Assembly: GCA_035551935.1 (NCBI GenBank)
Contig: DASZMJ010000237.1
Location: 1-9,403, forward strand
Length of the DNA: 9,403 bases
Reading direction: 5' to 3'
DNA from: DASZMJ01 sp035551935
GTDB lineage: Bacteria; Planctomycetota; Planctomycetia; Isosphaerales; Isosphaeraceae
Shown: piece by piece, positions 1-7,184 of the stretch
Position numbering within the stretch: the first letter of the stretch is position 1
Layout of the letters: every line of letters starts with the position of its first letter
Notes under the pieces: generated by a model
Database searches by the model: none
Told to the model about the DNA's origin: nothing
Seen by the model: only the letters and a program-made list of their open reading frames with translations
Program-made: the position numbers and the translations under genes

Positions 1-35
1 CCTGCGACGAAGCCGGATCGGCCGTCCCTCTTCCT

Positions 36-95
36 CGTGCCGTCCGCCAGGACCCAAAGACCTTTGTGGTATTGCGGACGGCACGCGGAGCGTGC
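36..95. repeat. REP-like palindromic element with two competing hairpins
   Basis: Seen directly: positions 36-47 are the perfect reverse complement of 74-85 (12 bp, loop 26 nt). A second perfect hairpin, GCACGC-GGA-GCGTGC, occupies 81-95 and shares bases 81-85 with the first, so the two folds exclude each other. The element lies in the non-coding stretch upstream of the AsmA-like gene, where I see no supportable protein gene between 1 and 226. The compact palindrome with a 3-nt loop is typical of dispersed REP-type repeats. That it is multicopy in this genome is inference. It could instead be a transcript-end hairpin of a gene left of the window. Confidence 0.45.
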
Positions 96-213
96 CTGCT
101 ACGGAGGCGGGCCGACGGCGGACACCCCGACGGCGTCGCCCCGGCCGCACAACCATTGTAAGACTCGCGACCGTCCGGAGCCGAAAGGAAGAGGAGGAGG
201 ACCGCGCGGGCGA

Positions 214-220
214 GGAGGGG
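214..220 (+). promoter_or_regulatory. Ribosome binding site fixing the AsmA-like start
   Basis: A purine-rich GGAGGGG lies 6 nt before the ATG at 227. It supports that start over an in-frame ATG at 92, which would add 45 low-complexity Arg/Glu/Gly-rich residues in front of the membrane anchor and lacks a comparable site. Confidence 0.6.
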
Positions 221-226
221 CCGGGG

Positions 227-3200
227 ATGCGGATCAGGCGCAAGACCTGGGCCATGCTGGGCATCGGCGCCGTCGCGGTCGTGGCCGCGGCGGTGCTGGT
301 CGTCCGCGCCTGGGTCGTCCCGGCGGTCATCGTCCGGCAGATCGAGGCGAGATACGGCGGCAAGGTGCGGGTCCGGTCGTGGTGGCTCGGCCGCAACTCC
401 TCGGGAATCAACGGGTTGGAGCTGCACGAGGGGCCCGGCGCGGATTCGCCCGTCTGGGCCAAGGCCGAGCGGGTCGAGACCGACCTGTCGCTCGGCGACC
501 TGCTCCACGGCCGCACCAGCCCCGCCCGGCTCGTCGTCGACCGGCCGAACGTCACCCTCCGGCTCAGCCGCGACAACCATTTCCTGACCGACATCCCCAT
601 CCGCTCCGGGGGCGCCTCGGGCGGGGGATTGCCGCCGATCGAGGCGCGCGACGCGACCTTGACGTTCCGCCAGGAGGGGCGGCCCGAATTCACGATCCAT
701 CACATCAACGCCTCCCTCGCTCCCGAGGCCGGCGGCGACTCGGCCGCGACCGCCCACGCCGACGACCCGGTCTGGGGCCCGGTCTCGGCCTCCGGCCGGT
801 TCGCGCCGGGGTTCGCGACCGGCCGGTTCGACCTCGACGCCGGCCGCATCCCCGCCGACCCCGGGAAGGCGGCCTCGGTGCCGTACGTGCCGCCGACGGT
901 CTGGAAGCACGTCGAGCCGACCGGCCCGCTGGCCGTCCGGCTCAACCTCGGCTTCGGCGGCAAGGACGGGGTGACGTATCGCGTCGAGGTCGCCAGCCGC
1001 GGGGCGACGCTCGCCCTGCCGAAGCTGGACGTCGCCGCGCGCGACACGGCCGGGTCGATGGTCTACGACAGCGAGGTCGCCACGCTGAAGCACGTCCGCG
1101 GCGACTCGCTCGGCGGCCGGCTCGACGTGGACGGGACGCTCGACTTCAACCCCGTCCCCGCGCGGTTCGCCCTGGCGTTGCGGCTGGAGACGATCGACGT
1201 CGCCCAGACGCCCCGGTCGTGGCGGCTCGGCGACGCCGGCATCACCGGCCGGCTCACCGGCCGCGCCGACCTGCGGATGGCGTTGCGACCCGAGGGGGTC
1301 GACCTCAACGGCACCACCGGCCACGCGACCGTCAAGGACGCCACCGTCGAGGGCATCCCCGCCAAGGCCGTCCGCCTCGACCTCGAAGGGACCGGCGGCG
1401 ACCTGAAATACGAGTCCGAGTCCGATTGCGGATTGCGGAATTCGGATTTCGGAATCCTGAGGGCTGTTTATCGAGAGCCCAATCCTGACACGTTGCGGAT
1501 CGCGCAAGGAGGGGCCTCTTCACCGCAATCCGCGATCCGCGATCCGCAATCCAAGCAATCCGAGCGATCGGTCGGGCGCGACGGCGTCATCATGCCGAAG
1601 TCGATCACGACGCGGGTCGAGCTCGACGACGTGGACCTGCGCGACGTGGTGAAGCGGGCCGAGAAGTCCGGGGTGAAGGTGCCGGTCGAGGTCCGCGGGC
1701 TGGCGAGCGTGAAGGCGGTCGTCACGGTCCCGTTGGGGGCGTTGAAGTCGCTCCGCGACTACCGGCTCAAGGGGACCGTGACGCTCGACGACCTCTCGGT
1801 CGGCGGCGTCCGGCCCGGCCCGCTCCGCGCCTGGGTCGACCTCGACCGCGGCGTCCTCGCGCTGAACGACCTGACCGGGAGGCTCGTCGATTCGAAGGAT
1901 GGCAAATCTGTAGATGGACAGGTTTCCGACGAAACGCCTCACGATTCCAGGACGTTGGCCGACGCGACGCCGTTGCCGCCGGGGGGGTTCCGGGTCGACC
2001 TGCGGGCGGAGCTCGACCCGGCGGGCAAGCTGTCGGCGAAGGTGGAGGGCAGGGCGTTGCCGCTGGCCAGGCTGGCGGCGGCGGCGGCGACCAGGAACGT
2101 GGCGGGCCTGGCGGGCGCGGTCGACGTCCGGGCCGTCGCCGAGGGGGACCTGGAGCACGCGAGCGACCCGAAGGCCTGGACCGTGCGGGGGAAGGTCCGG
2201 GGCGACCGGCTGGCGATCGAGCGGCTGACGCTCGATCGGGTCGCGGCCGACGTGCGGCTCGCCGACGGCCGGCTCACGCTCGACCCGATCGCCGCCGACC
2301 TCGACCGCCAGCCGCTCCGCGCGAGCGTCACCGCCGAGACGAGCGAGCCCTTCGCCTTCGAGGCGAAGCTCGACGTGGCCGACTGGGACGTCGCCCGCCT
2401 GGCCTCGGCGGTGCCCGCGCTGGCCCGTGGGCCGGAGCTCGCCGGCCGCTTCCGGGCGAAGGGGACGGCCGAGGGGACCTTGCAGCCGCGCGAGGTTCGG
2501 ACGAGGGGGGAGGGCCTCCTTCGGGGCGCTCGGGCGGGGGACGTCGACGTCGGCGACGTGCCGTTCGCCTGGCGGACGGAGGGGGAGACGATCCGGCTCC
2601 GGATCGACCGCGCCCGGGTCTTCGGCGGCACGCTCGCGGGCGAGGCGACGGTGCCGGCCGGCGGCGGGACGATCGAGGGCCGGGCCGCCGTCGCCGACAT
2701 CGACCTCGGCGAGGTCACCCGGGTCGCGACCGGCGGCGGCTTTCCGATGGCCGGCCGGGCCGGCGGCACGGTCCGATTTCGAATCCCCGAACACCCCGAG
2801 GACGAGGGGGCCGACGGCATCCTCGACGCCGACCTGACCGCCCCCGACCTGACCGTCCGCGGCACGACGGCCACGGAGCTTACCGCGAAGGCACGCCTGC
2901 GGCGCGGGGTGGTCTCGTGCGAGGTGAACGCCAAGGGGCTCGGCGGCACGCTCTCGGCCTCGGGCACCGCGCCCGTGTCGGCCCTCAACGGCGGCCGGGC
3001 CGGGTCGTTGGCCGGCGATCTCCGCGCCCGGAACATCCGGATCGAGGGGCTCTGGCCGGCGCTCGGCCTGGCCAGGCCGCTCGGGCCGCTCCACGGCCTG
3101 GCCAACTTCGCCGTCGACGTCCGGCCGTCGGCCGTGAAGGCGGCGTCCTCGCGGTCGGTCCCGGTCGTGACGGGCGGGTTCGGGCTCGGGGCGTTGACGT

Positions 3201-4303
3201 GGGGGCGGAACTGGCCGCTCGGCCGGGTGCAGGGGCGGTTCTCCTATGGGCCGGAGGGTTGGCAGCTCGGCCTGGTCAACGCGAGCCTCTTCGAGGGGGA
3301 GACCACCGGCTCGATCCGGGGGACGACCGACGCCAACGGCGTCAGCCGGGCGACCTTCCGCGCCGACATCGAGCGGGCCCGGTTGCACCAGGTCCTGGCC
3401 GTCGCCCCGCTCCTGGGGGGCGGGTTCGAGGGCTTCGGCTCGATCCACATAACCGGCCAGGTCGACGGCTCGGTGCACGCCGACGCGGCGCTGGACATCG
3501 GCGCGGCGCGGGTCTTCCGGATCCCGCTGGCGCGGCTCGAGGTGCCCGCGACGCTCGACTACGCGCCCGACGTCGGCTCCGGCACGCTCCGGATCCCGCG
3601 CTGGTCGGCGCGGGTGGCCGGCGGCCGGGCCTGGGGCACGGGCCTGCTCCGCCTGGGGGCCGATTCCAGACACGCCGGCACCATCGAGTTCGCCGCGCTC
3701 GACCTCGAGACCCTCGCCCGCGCCGCCGCCTTCCCAGGGAGCCGCGCCTCGGGCAAGCTCAACGGCAAGATCTCCTGGACGGGCAAGGACCCGTCGCGGT
3801 TCCGCCAGCTCCGGGGCGTCGTCGACCTGGACCTCGACGACGCCGAGCTCTTCGAGATGCCGGTGCTCCGCCAGATCGGCCAGTTCCTCGGCGCCTCGCA
3901 GTCCGGGGTCTTCAACGACGGCGACCTCCACGGCGTCCTCGACGACGACCGGCTCATCGTCGAGGACTGTACCCTGGCGGGCCGGCTCGTCCAGCTCCAC
4001 GCGACCGGCACGGTCGGCTTCGACGGCCGGCTGGACCTGATGGTGGTCGTCAACACCTCGCAGATCATCACCGAGACCGGCCAGGCGCTGCTGAACCTCA
4101 TCCCCGGGCTCCGCCGTCAGGGCCGCCGGCCCGAGGTGCTGGACCGGTTCGGCGGCTTCCTGTCGAACCGGCTCCTGAAGTTCCGCGTCACGGGCACGGT
4201 CTCGCATCCCTCGGTCAACGCCGACCCGACCGTCCTCGTCACCGAGGGCGCCGTCAACTTCTTCGCCGACGTGCTGAAGCTCCCGTTCAACCTGCTCCGC
4301 TGA
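227..4303 (+). CDS. Large AsmA/TamB-like envelope protein with N-terminal membrane anchor
   Basis: The product is 1358 residues. It begins with a short basic segment (MRIRRK) and one hydrophobic helix at about residues 7-26, which is a membrane anchor and not a cleaved signal with an obvious peptidase site. The remainder is a long series of beta-rich, Gly/Asp-rich segments with repeated motifs of the form 'hydrophobic-x-G-x-hydrophobic' alternating with 'LxGRL' and 'DVDGTLDF'-like pieces. The last 160 residues or so (about 1198-1358) look like an AsmA-like C-terminal region: an 'AELFEMPVLRQIGQFLG' segment, then 'DDRLIVEDCTLAGRLVQL', then 'GTVGFDGRLDLMV'. AsmA/YhdP/TamB relatives are periplasm-facing, inner-membrane-anchored proteins thought to carry lipids between membranes or assist outer-membrane assembly. 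That role here is inferred from family resemblance. The coding sequence holds two lower-GC, in-frame stretches (residues about 399-445 and 555-578) absent from the surrounding pattern. It stands alone; the next genes are convergent. Superfamily assignment is fairly secure, exact subfamily is not. Confidence 0.8.
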   Translation: MRIRRKTWAMLGIGAVAVVAAAVLVVRAWVVPAVIVRQIEARYGGKVRVRSWWLGRNSSGINGLELHEGPGADSPVWAKAERVETDLSLGDLLHGRTSPARLVVDRPNVTLRLSRDNHFLTDIPIRSGGASGGGLPPIEARDATLTFRQEGRPEFTIHHINASLAPEAGGDSAATAHADDPVWGPVSASGRFAPGFATGRFDLDAGRIPADPGKAASVPYVPPTVWKHVEPTGPLAVRLNLGFGGKDGVTYRVEVASRGATLALPKLDVAARDTAGSMVYDSEVATLKHVRGDSLGGRLDVDGTLDFNPVPARFALALRLETIDVAQTPRSWRLGDAGITGRLTGRADLRMALRPEGVDLNGTTGHATVKDATVEGIPAKAVRLDLEGTGGDLKYESESDCGLRNSDFGILRAVYREPNPDTLRIAQGGASSPQSAIRDPQSKQSERSVGRDGVIMPKSITTRVELDDVDLRDVVKRAEKSGVKVPVEVRGLASVKAVVTVPLGALKSLRDYRLKGTVTLDDLSVGGVRPGPLRAWVDLDRGVLALNDLTGRLVDSKDGKSVDGQVSDETPHDSRTLADATPLPPGGFRVDLRAELDPAGKLSAKVEGRALPLARLAAAAATRNVAGLAGAVDVRAVAEGDLEHASDPKAWTVRGKVRGDRLAIERLTLDRVAADVRLADGRLTLDPIAADLDRQPLRASVTAETSEPFAFEAKLDVADWDVARLASAVPALARGPELAGRFRAKGTAEGTLQPREVRTRGEGLLRGARAGDVDVGDVPFAWRTEGETIRLRIDRARVFGGTLAGEATVPAGGGTIEGRAAVADIDLGEVTRVATGGGFPMAGRAGGTVRFRIPEHPEDEGADGILDADLTAPDLTVRGTTATELTAKARLRRGVVSCEVNAKGLGGTLSASGTAPVSALNGGRAGSLAGDLRARNIRIEGLWPALGLARPLGPLHGLANFAVDVRPSAVKAASSRSVPVVTGGFGLGALTWGRNWPLGRVQGRFSYGPEGWQLGLVNASLFEGETTGSIRGTTDANGVSRATFRADIERARLHQVLAVAPLLGGGFEGFGSIHITGQVDGSVHADAALDIGAARVFRIPLARLEVPATLDYAPDVGSGTLRIPRWSARVAGGRAWGTGLLRLGADSRHAGTIEFAALDLETLARAAAFPGSRASGKLNGKISWTGKDPSRFRQLRGVVDLDLDDAELFEMPVLRQIGQFLGASQSGVFNDGDLHGVLDDDRLIVEDCTLAGRLVQLHATGTVGFDGRLDLMVVVNTSQIITETGQALLNLIPGLRRQGRRPEVLDRFGGFLSNRLLKFRVTGTVSHPSVNADPTVLVTEGAVNFFADVLKLPFNLLR
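1424..1551. repeat. Inverted pair of 7-bp tandem repeat arrays inserted in the AsmA-like gene
   Basis: The left arm (1424-1451) is four 7-bp units, two of them exactly GATTGCG and two diverged (GAATTCG, GATTTCG). The right arm (1524-1551) is four units of CGCAATC or CGCGATC, the reverse complement of the left unit. Positions 1424-1438 can pair with 1523-1537 over 15 bp with a single G-U wobble. The 84-nt loop contains two smaller stems: 1461-1465 with 1476-1480 (GGGCT/AGCCC), and 1493-1497 with 1503-1507 (TTGCG/CGCAA). GC falls to about 50% over 1421-1500. The reading frame stays open throughout, adding a Ser/Arg/Gln-rich stretch at residues about 399-445. Outer boundaries are uncertain. A mobile or dispersed palindromic repeat is the best reading. 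Confidence 0.75.
1889..1960. other. Second low-GC in-frame stretch in the AsmA-like gene
   Basis: GC is about 50% by hand count over 1891-1950, against well over 70% on either side. The encoded residues (about 555-578) are polar and Ser/Asp/Thr-rich, unlike the flanking beta-rich pattern. A hairpin is present: AAATCTGT at 1904-1911 pairs with ACAGGTTT at 1918-1925 (one G-U, loop 6 nt). This may be a remnant of a second inserted element or simply a disordered linker between beta repeats. Confidence 0.35.
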
Positions 4304-4339
4304 GGCCGCTCCTTTCTTCCGGACGGCCCTTCCGGATGG

Positions 4340-4368
4340 CCCCGTCGCATCGCCGAGATCCGACGGGG
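4340..4368. terminator. Hairpin between convergent genes, possible bidirectional terminator
   Basis: CCCCGTCG at 4340-4347 and CGACGGGG at 4361-4368 form a perfect 8-bp stem with a 13-nt loop, lying between the stop at 4303 (+) and the stop at 4400 (-). No T-run follows on either strand, so this is not a textbook intrinsic terminator. Its place between two converging gene ends is what supports a transcript-end role. Confidence 0.45.
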
Positions 4369-4399
4369 GCCTCGGTCCAACGTCCCGGGACGCCCGACG

Positions 4400-4588
4400 T
4401 CACGGGAGGACGGCCGGCGGGTCGGGGGCCGGCTTGGGCTTCGGGATCGGCCTGGGCTTGGGGGGGTCGGACTGGCGGATGGCGCACTGGGGGTGGATGC
4501 CCGAGTTGGAATAGACGGGGCCGCGACAGACGGGGCAGCGGGCGCGGGTCGATGCGGGAGGGGGGGCGTGGAGATACCTCGGCGTCAT
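4400..4588 (-). CDS. Small zinc-ribbon-like protein with Pro/Lys tail
   Basis: The product is 62 residues. The core has Cys18-x2-Cys21 and His32-x2-Cys35, spaced as C-x2-C-x10-H-x2-C, which fits a single small zinc-binding knuckle. From about residue 42 the chain is a low-complexity Pro/Lys tail (KPRPIPKPKPAPDPP-type). I chose the ATG at 4588 because an AAAGG lies 8 nt upstream on the minus strand and because an in-frame upstream extension would read antisense through the glycine-tail codons of the neighbouring RRM gene. It lies 94 bp downstream of the RRM gene in the same direction and could be co-transcribed, although a strong hairpin lies between them. I do not recognise a named family. 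Nucleic-acid or protein binding would be the usual role of such a domain, but that is inference. Confidence 0.6.
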   Translation of the reverse strand: MTPRYLHAPPPASTRARCPVCRGPVYSNSGIHPQCAIRQSDPPKPRPIPKPKPAPDPPAVLP

Positions 4589-4613
4589 CGGGGTCGCCTT
4601 TCGGAGGGGGTTC

Positions 4614-4636
4614 GGGGGGGCGGTCCCGGCCCCCCC
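4614..4636. terminator. GC-only hairpin between RRM and zinc-ribbon genes
   Basis: Seven G plus C at 4614-4621 pair perfectly with G plus seven C at 4629-4636 (8 bp, all G-C, loop 7 nt). On the minus strand it falls after the RRM stop and 26 nt before the zinc-ribbon start. No T-tract follows, so it may be an attenuator, an RNA-stability end or a processing site rather than a full terminator. Confidence 0.4.
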
Positions 4637-4682
4637 GACGGTTGGACCGAGGATGAAAGGAAGCGCGATCGGGCGCGGGCGG

Positions 4683-5006
4683 TCAATAACGGCCGCCGCC
4701 GCCACCGCCGCCGAAGCCGCCGCGACGGCCGCCGCCACCGCCGCCGCCGCCGCGATCCTCGCGGGGCTTGGCCTCGTTGACCGTCAGGCGACGGCCGCCG
4801 TACTCGTGCTCGTTGAGGGCGTCGATCGCCGCGCGGGCCTCGGCGTCGGAGCCCATCTCGACGAAGCCGAAGCCCTTGGAACGGTTCGTCTCACGATCGA
4901 CGATGACCTGGGCGCTCTGGACGGACCCGTAGGGCGCGAACAGCTCCTGGAGGTCGGTCTCGTTGACGTTGTAGGTCAGGTTGCCGACGTACAGCTTCTT
5001 GCCCAC
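4683..5006 (-). CDS. Glycine-rich single-RRM RNA-binding protein
   Basis: The product is 107 residues with one RNA recognition motif covering about residues 4-80. RNP2 is LYVGNL (5-10) and RNP1 is KGFGFVEM (44-51), with the expected aromatic residues at Tyr6, Phe46 and Phe48. The tail (about 85-107) is glycine-rich with scattered Arg and ends in Arg-Tyr. This architecture matches bacterial glycine-rich RNA-binding proteins known from cyanobacteria and other phyla, some of which are cold-induced. They bind single-stranded RNA in the cytoplasm and may act as RNA chaperones. The start is GTG at 5006, preceded by AGGAG with a 7-nt spacer. Cold regulation here is inference only. The gene is divergent from the helicase operon and upstream of the zinc-ribbon gene. 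Confidence 0.95.
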   Translation of the reverse strand: MGKKLYVGNLTYNVNETDLQELFAPYGSVQSAQVIVDRETNRSKGFGFVEMGSDAEARAAIDALNEHEYGGRRLTVNEAKPREDRGGGGGGGGRRGGFGGGGGGGRY

Positions 5007-5167
5007 CGTGGATCTCCTGGCGGACGTGGGACGACCCGCGGAGGCTTTCCGGGTCGAGAAGAAAGGGGCCCGGCGCAGGCCCTGGTGGCGGGAACGGCGA
5101 GGGAGTGGAGCAGGACCGGATCGATGAGAGCCAGAGTGCTACTCGGTCGTCAGACCAACCGCCCCCT

Positions 5168-5196
5168 ACTATATCGCAACCCGACGGCGACGGAAA
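5168..5196 (-). promoter_or_regulatory. Candidate sigma70-like promoter for the RRM gene
   Basis: On the minus strand, TTTCCG (5196-5191) and TATAGT (5173-5168) are separated by exactly 17 nt. The -10 matches consensus at 5 of 6 positions, the -35 at 3 of 6. It is one of the few AT-rich spots in the region. It predicts a leader of about 155 nt before the GTG at 5006, containing a small GGGCC/GGCCC hairpin at 5066-5082. A leader that long is compatible with post-transcriptional control. Confidence 0.4.
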
Positions 5197-5236
5197 GGGC
5201 CCACCGATCCGACCGGTCCCGGGTCGTCAACTCGCC

Positions 5237-5265
5237 TTGCGACCCGGCGGGCCCGCCCCTACGAT
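5237..5265 (+). promoter_or_regulatory. Candidate sigma70-like promoter for the helicase operon
   Basis: TTGCGA (5237-5242) and TACGAT (5260-5265) are separated by exactly 17 nt; each matches the sigma70 consensus at 4 of 6 positions. It predicts a start near 5272 and a leader of about 57 nt ahead of the ATG at 5329. It is divergent from, and does not overlap, the candidate RRM promoter. Confidence 0.45.
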
Positions 5266-5328
5266 GGAGGGCTCGGAATCGGCCGGGAGGGGAGCGGCGT
5301 CGGCCGCGGAGGGAGGAGCAGGGCCCCC

Positions 5329-7092
5329 ATGTCGTACAACCCGGCCAACCCGCTCATCGTGCAGGGCGACCGCACCGTCCTGCTCGAGGTCGACAACCCC
5401 CTGCACGCCGAGGCCCGCGACGCCCTGGCGCCGTTCGCCGAGCTCGAAAAGAGCCCCGAACATATCCACACGTATCGCCTAACCCCGCTGTCGCTCTGGA
5501 ACGCGGCGGCGGCGGGGATGCCGGCCGGCGAGATGATCGCGGCGCTGGAGACGTACGGCAAGTTCCCGCTGCCGCCGAACCTCGCCGCCGACGTCCGCGA
5601 GCTGGTCGGCCGCTACGGGCGGGTCCGGCTCGGGCGCGACGGCGACCGGCTCCGCCTGAGCACCTCCGACCGCCCCCTGCTCGAGGAGCTCGCCCGCCGC
5701 AAGGAGGTGCGCGGCTACCTCGGCGAGCGGCTCGACGCGACGAGCTTCGCCGTCGCCGACGCCTTCCGCGGCGTGCTCAAGCAGGCGCTCATCGCCGTCG
5801 GCTACCCGGCCGAGGACCTCGCCGGCTACACCCCCGGGGCCGACCTGCCGATCGCGTTGCGGGCGGTGGCGACGAGCGGCCTGCCGTTCCAGGTCCGCGA
5901 CTACCAGCGCATGGCCGTCGACGCCTTCCACGCCGGGGGCGACGTGCGGGGCGGCTCGGGCGTGATCGTCCTGCCCTGCGGCGCCGGCAAGACGATCGTC
6001 GGCCTGGCGGCGATGGCCCGGCTCGGGAAGCAGACGCTCATCCTGACCACCAGCACCACCGCCGTCGCGCAGTGGCGGCGCGAGCTCCTGGACAAGACCG
6101 ACCTCGACGAGTCGACGGTCGCCACCTACACCGGCGACTCCAAGGACATGGCCCCGGTGACGATCGCGACGTACCAGATCGTCACCTACCGCGCGAGGAA
6201 GGACGGCGACTTCCCGCACTTCCGCCTCTTCAACGAGCGCGACTGGGGCCTGATCGTCTACGACGAGGTCCACCTGCTGCCGGCGCCGGTCTTCCGCGTC
6301 ACCGCCGAGATCCAGGCCCGCCGCCGGCTCGGCCTGACCGCCACGCTGGTGCGCGAGGACCACCGCGAGGAGGACGTCTTCAGCCTGATCGGCCCGAAGA
6401 AGTTCGACGTCCCCTGGCGCGTGCTCGAGCAGAAGGGCTGGATCGCCGAGGCGCTCTGCCACGAGGTCCGGCTCGCCCTGCCCGACGACGCGGCGCGGAT
6501 GGAATACGCCGTCGCCGACTGGCGCGACAAGTTCCGGATCGCCAGCGAGAACCCCGCCAAGGAGGGCCTCGTCGCCGCCCTGCTCGACCGCCACGACGCG
6601 GCCGAGGACCGCGTCCTGATCATCGGCCAGTACCTCAAGCAGCTCCGGAGCATCGCCGACCGCTTCGACCTCCCGTTGATCACCGGCTCGACCTCCAACC
6701 CCGACCGCGAGGACCTCTACGGCCGGTTCCGACGCGGCGACCTGCGCCGACTGGTGCTGTCGAAGGTCGGCAACTTCGCCATCGACCTGCCCGACGCCAA
6801 CGTGATGGTCCAGGTCTCGGGCACCTTCGGCAGCCGCCAGGAGGAGGCCCAGCGCCTCGGCCGCATCCTCCGCCCCAAGGACGGCGCCGAGCCCGCCCGC
6901 TTCTACACCCTCGTGACCCGCGACACCCGCGAGATGGACTTCGCCCACCACCGCCAGCTCTTCCTCACCGAGCAAGGGTACAGCTACGACATCCTCGACG
7001 AGTCCGACGTCCTCGCCGGCCAGTTCGGCGCCTGCGCGCCGGACGGCCGGGACGGCGGCGAGCCGTCGGGCAACGGTTCGACCCATGGATAA
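5329..7092 (+). CDS. xpb: XPB/Rad25-like superfamily 2 DNA helicase
   Basis: The product is 587 residues, near the size of the mycobacterial XPB homologue. Residues 1-165 form a helicase-associated N-terminal region. The motor follows: a Q-like Gln193 in RDYQRMAV, Walker A PCGAGKT (216-222), DEVH (312-315), TAT (337-339), a motif IV-like VLIIGQYLKQL (429-439), motif V around 475-497, and motif VI with QRLGRILRP (508-516). The Arg-Glu-Asp at 342-344, just after motif III, matches the RED motif of XPB, and DEVH is also the XPB form of motif II. XPB enzymes are ATP-driven 3'-to-5' DNA helicases or translocases that open DNA in nucleotide excision repair; in bacteria the pathway is unsettled. The start is supported by GGAGGAG with a 10-nt spacer. 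The last 20 residues or so are a polar tail. It heads an operon with a 72-aa protein and a helicase-associated partner. No nuclease partner is present. Confidence 0.93.
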   Translation: MSYNPANPLIVQGDRTVLLEVDNPLHAEARDALAPFAELEKSPEHIHTYRLTPLSLWNAAAAGMPAGEMIAALETYGKFPLPPNLAADVRELVGRYGRVRLGRDGDRLRLSTSDRPLLEELARRKEVRGYLGERLDATSFAVADAFRGVLKQALIAVGYPAEDLAGYTPGADLPIALRAVATSGLPFQVRDYQRMAVDAFHAGGDVRGGSGVIVLPCGAGKTIVGLAAMARLGKQTLILTTSTTAVAQWRRELLDKTDLDESTVATYTGDSKDMAPVTIATYQIVTYRARKDGDFPHFRLFNERDWGLIVYDEVHLLPAPVFRVTAEIQARRRLGLTATLVREDHREEDVFSLIGPKKFDVPWRVLEQKGWIAEALCHEVRLALPDDAARMEYAVADWRDKFRIASENPAKEGLVAALLDRHDAAEDRVLIIGQYLKQLRSIADRFDLPLITGSTSNPDREDLYGRFRRGDLRRLVLSKVGNFAIDLPDANVMVQVSGTFGSRQEEAQRLGRILRPKDGAEPARFYTLVTRDTREMDFAHHRQLFLTEQGYSYDILDESDVLAGQFGACAPDGRDGGEPSGNGSTHG

Positions 7093-7121
7093 GGCCGCGC
7101 CGCCCGGCACGGCCGGAGGAG

Positions 7122-7145
7122 CACGGGTTCGCGGCCGAACCCGTG
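7122..7145. other. Perfect intercistronic hairpin in the helicase operon
   Basis: CACGGGTTCG (7122-7131) and CGAACCCGTG (7136-7145) are exact reverse complements with a 4-nt CGGC loop. The hairpin lies in the 92-bp gap between the helicase stop (7092) and the small-gene start (7185). No T-run follows, so an RNA stability, processing or partial-attenuation element that sets helicase-to-partner ratios is more likely than a terminator. Confidence 0.5.
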
Positions 7146-7184
7146 GCGCCCGAGGGATGGTGCCCGGATCGGAGCAATTCGCCT

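Noticed and set aside
1..226. Promoter for the AsmA-like gene
   Set aside because: I found no hexamer pair with acceptable spacing; the few AT-rich bases near 64-74 and 153-162 do not form a convincing -35/-10 set.
37..1488. Plus-strand 483-codon frame overlapping the AsmA-like gene start
   Set aside because: It is Arg/Gly/Pro-rich throughout, without domain signal, and is out of frame with the anchored protein.
1424..1551. CRISPR-like or satellite array
   Set aside because: Units are only 7 bp with no spacers, and the two arms are inverted relative to each other, which fits a palindromic repeat element instead.
1520..4207. Very long open frame on the minus strand (about 895 codons) antisense to the AsmA-like gene
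   Set aside because: High GC suppresses stop codons in all frames. Its translation is Arg/Pro/Asp/Val-rich with no domain pattern, while the plus-strand frame shows an anchor helix, beta repeats and an AsmA-like C-terminus.
4614..4636. Classical Rho-independent terminator
   Set aside because: The stem is strong but no T-run follows on either strand. It is kept only as a hairpin with uncertain function.
5479..7110. Long minus-strand open frame antisense to the helicase
   Set aside because: The plus strand has complete, ordered helicase motifs. The antisense product has no recognisable motif and is an expected shadow at this GC.
4653..7184. Long plus-strand frame that leads into the 72-aa gene
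   Set aside because: It reads antisense to the RRM gene and out of frame through the helicase, giving poly-Ala then Arg/Pro-rich sequence. Only the last 72 codons, after the ATG at 7185, look like a real protein.
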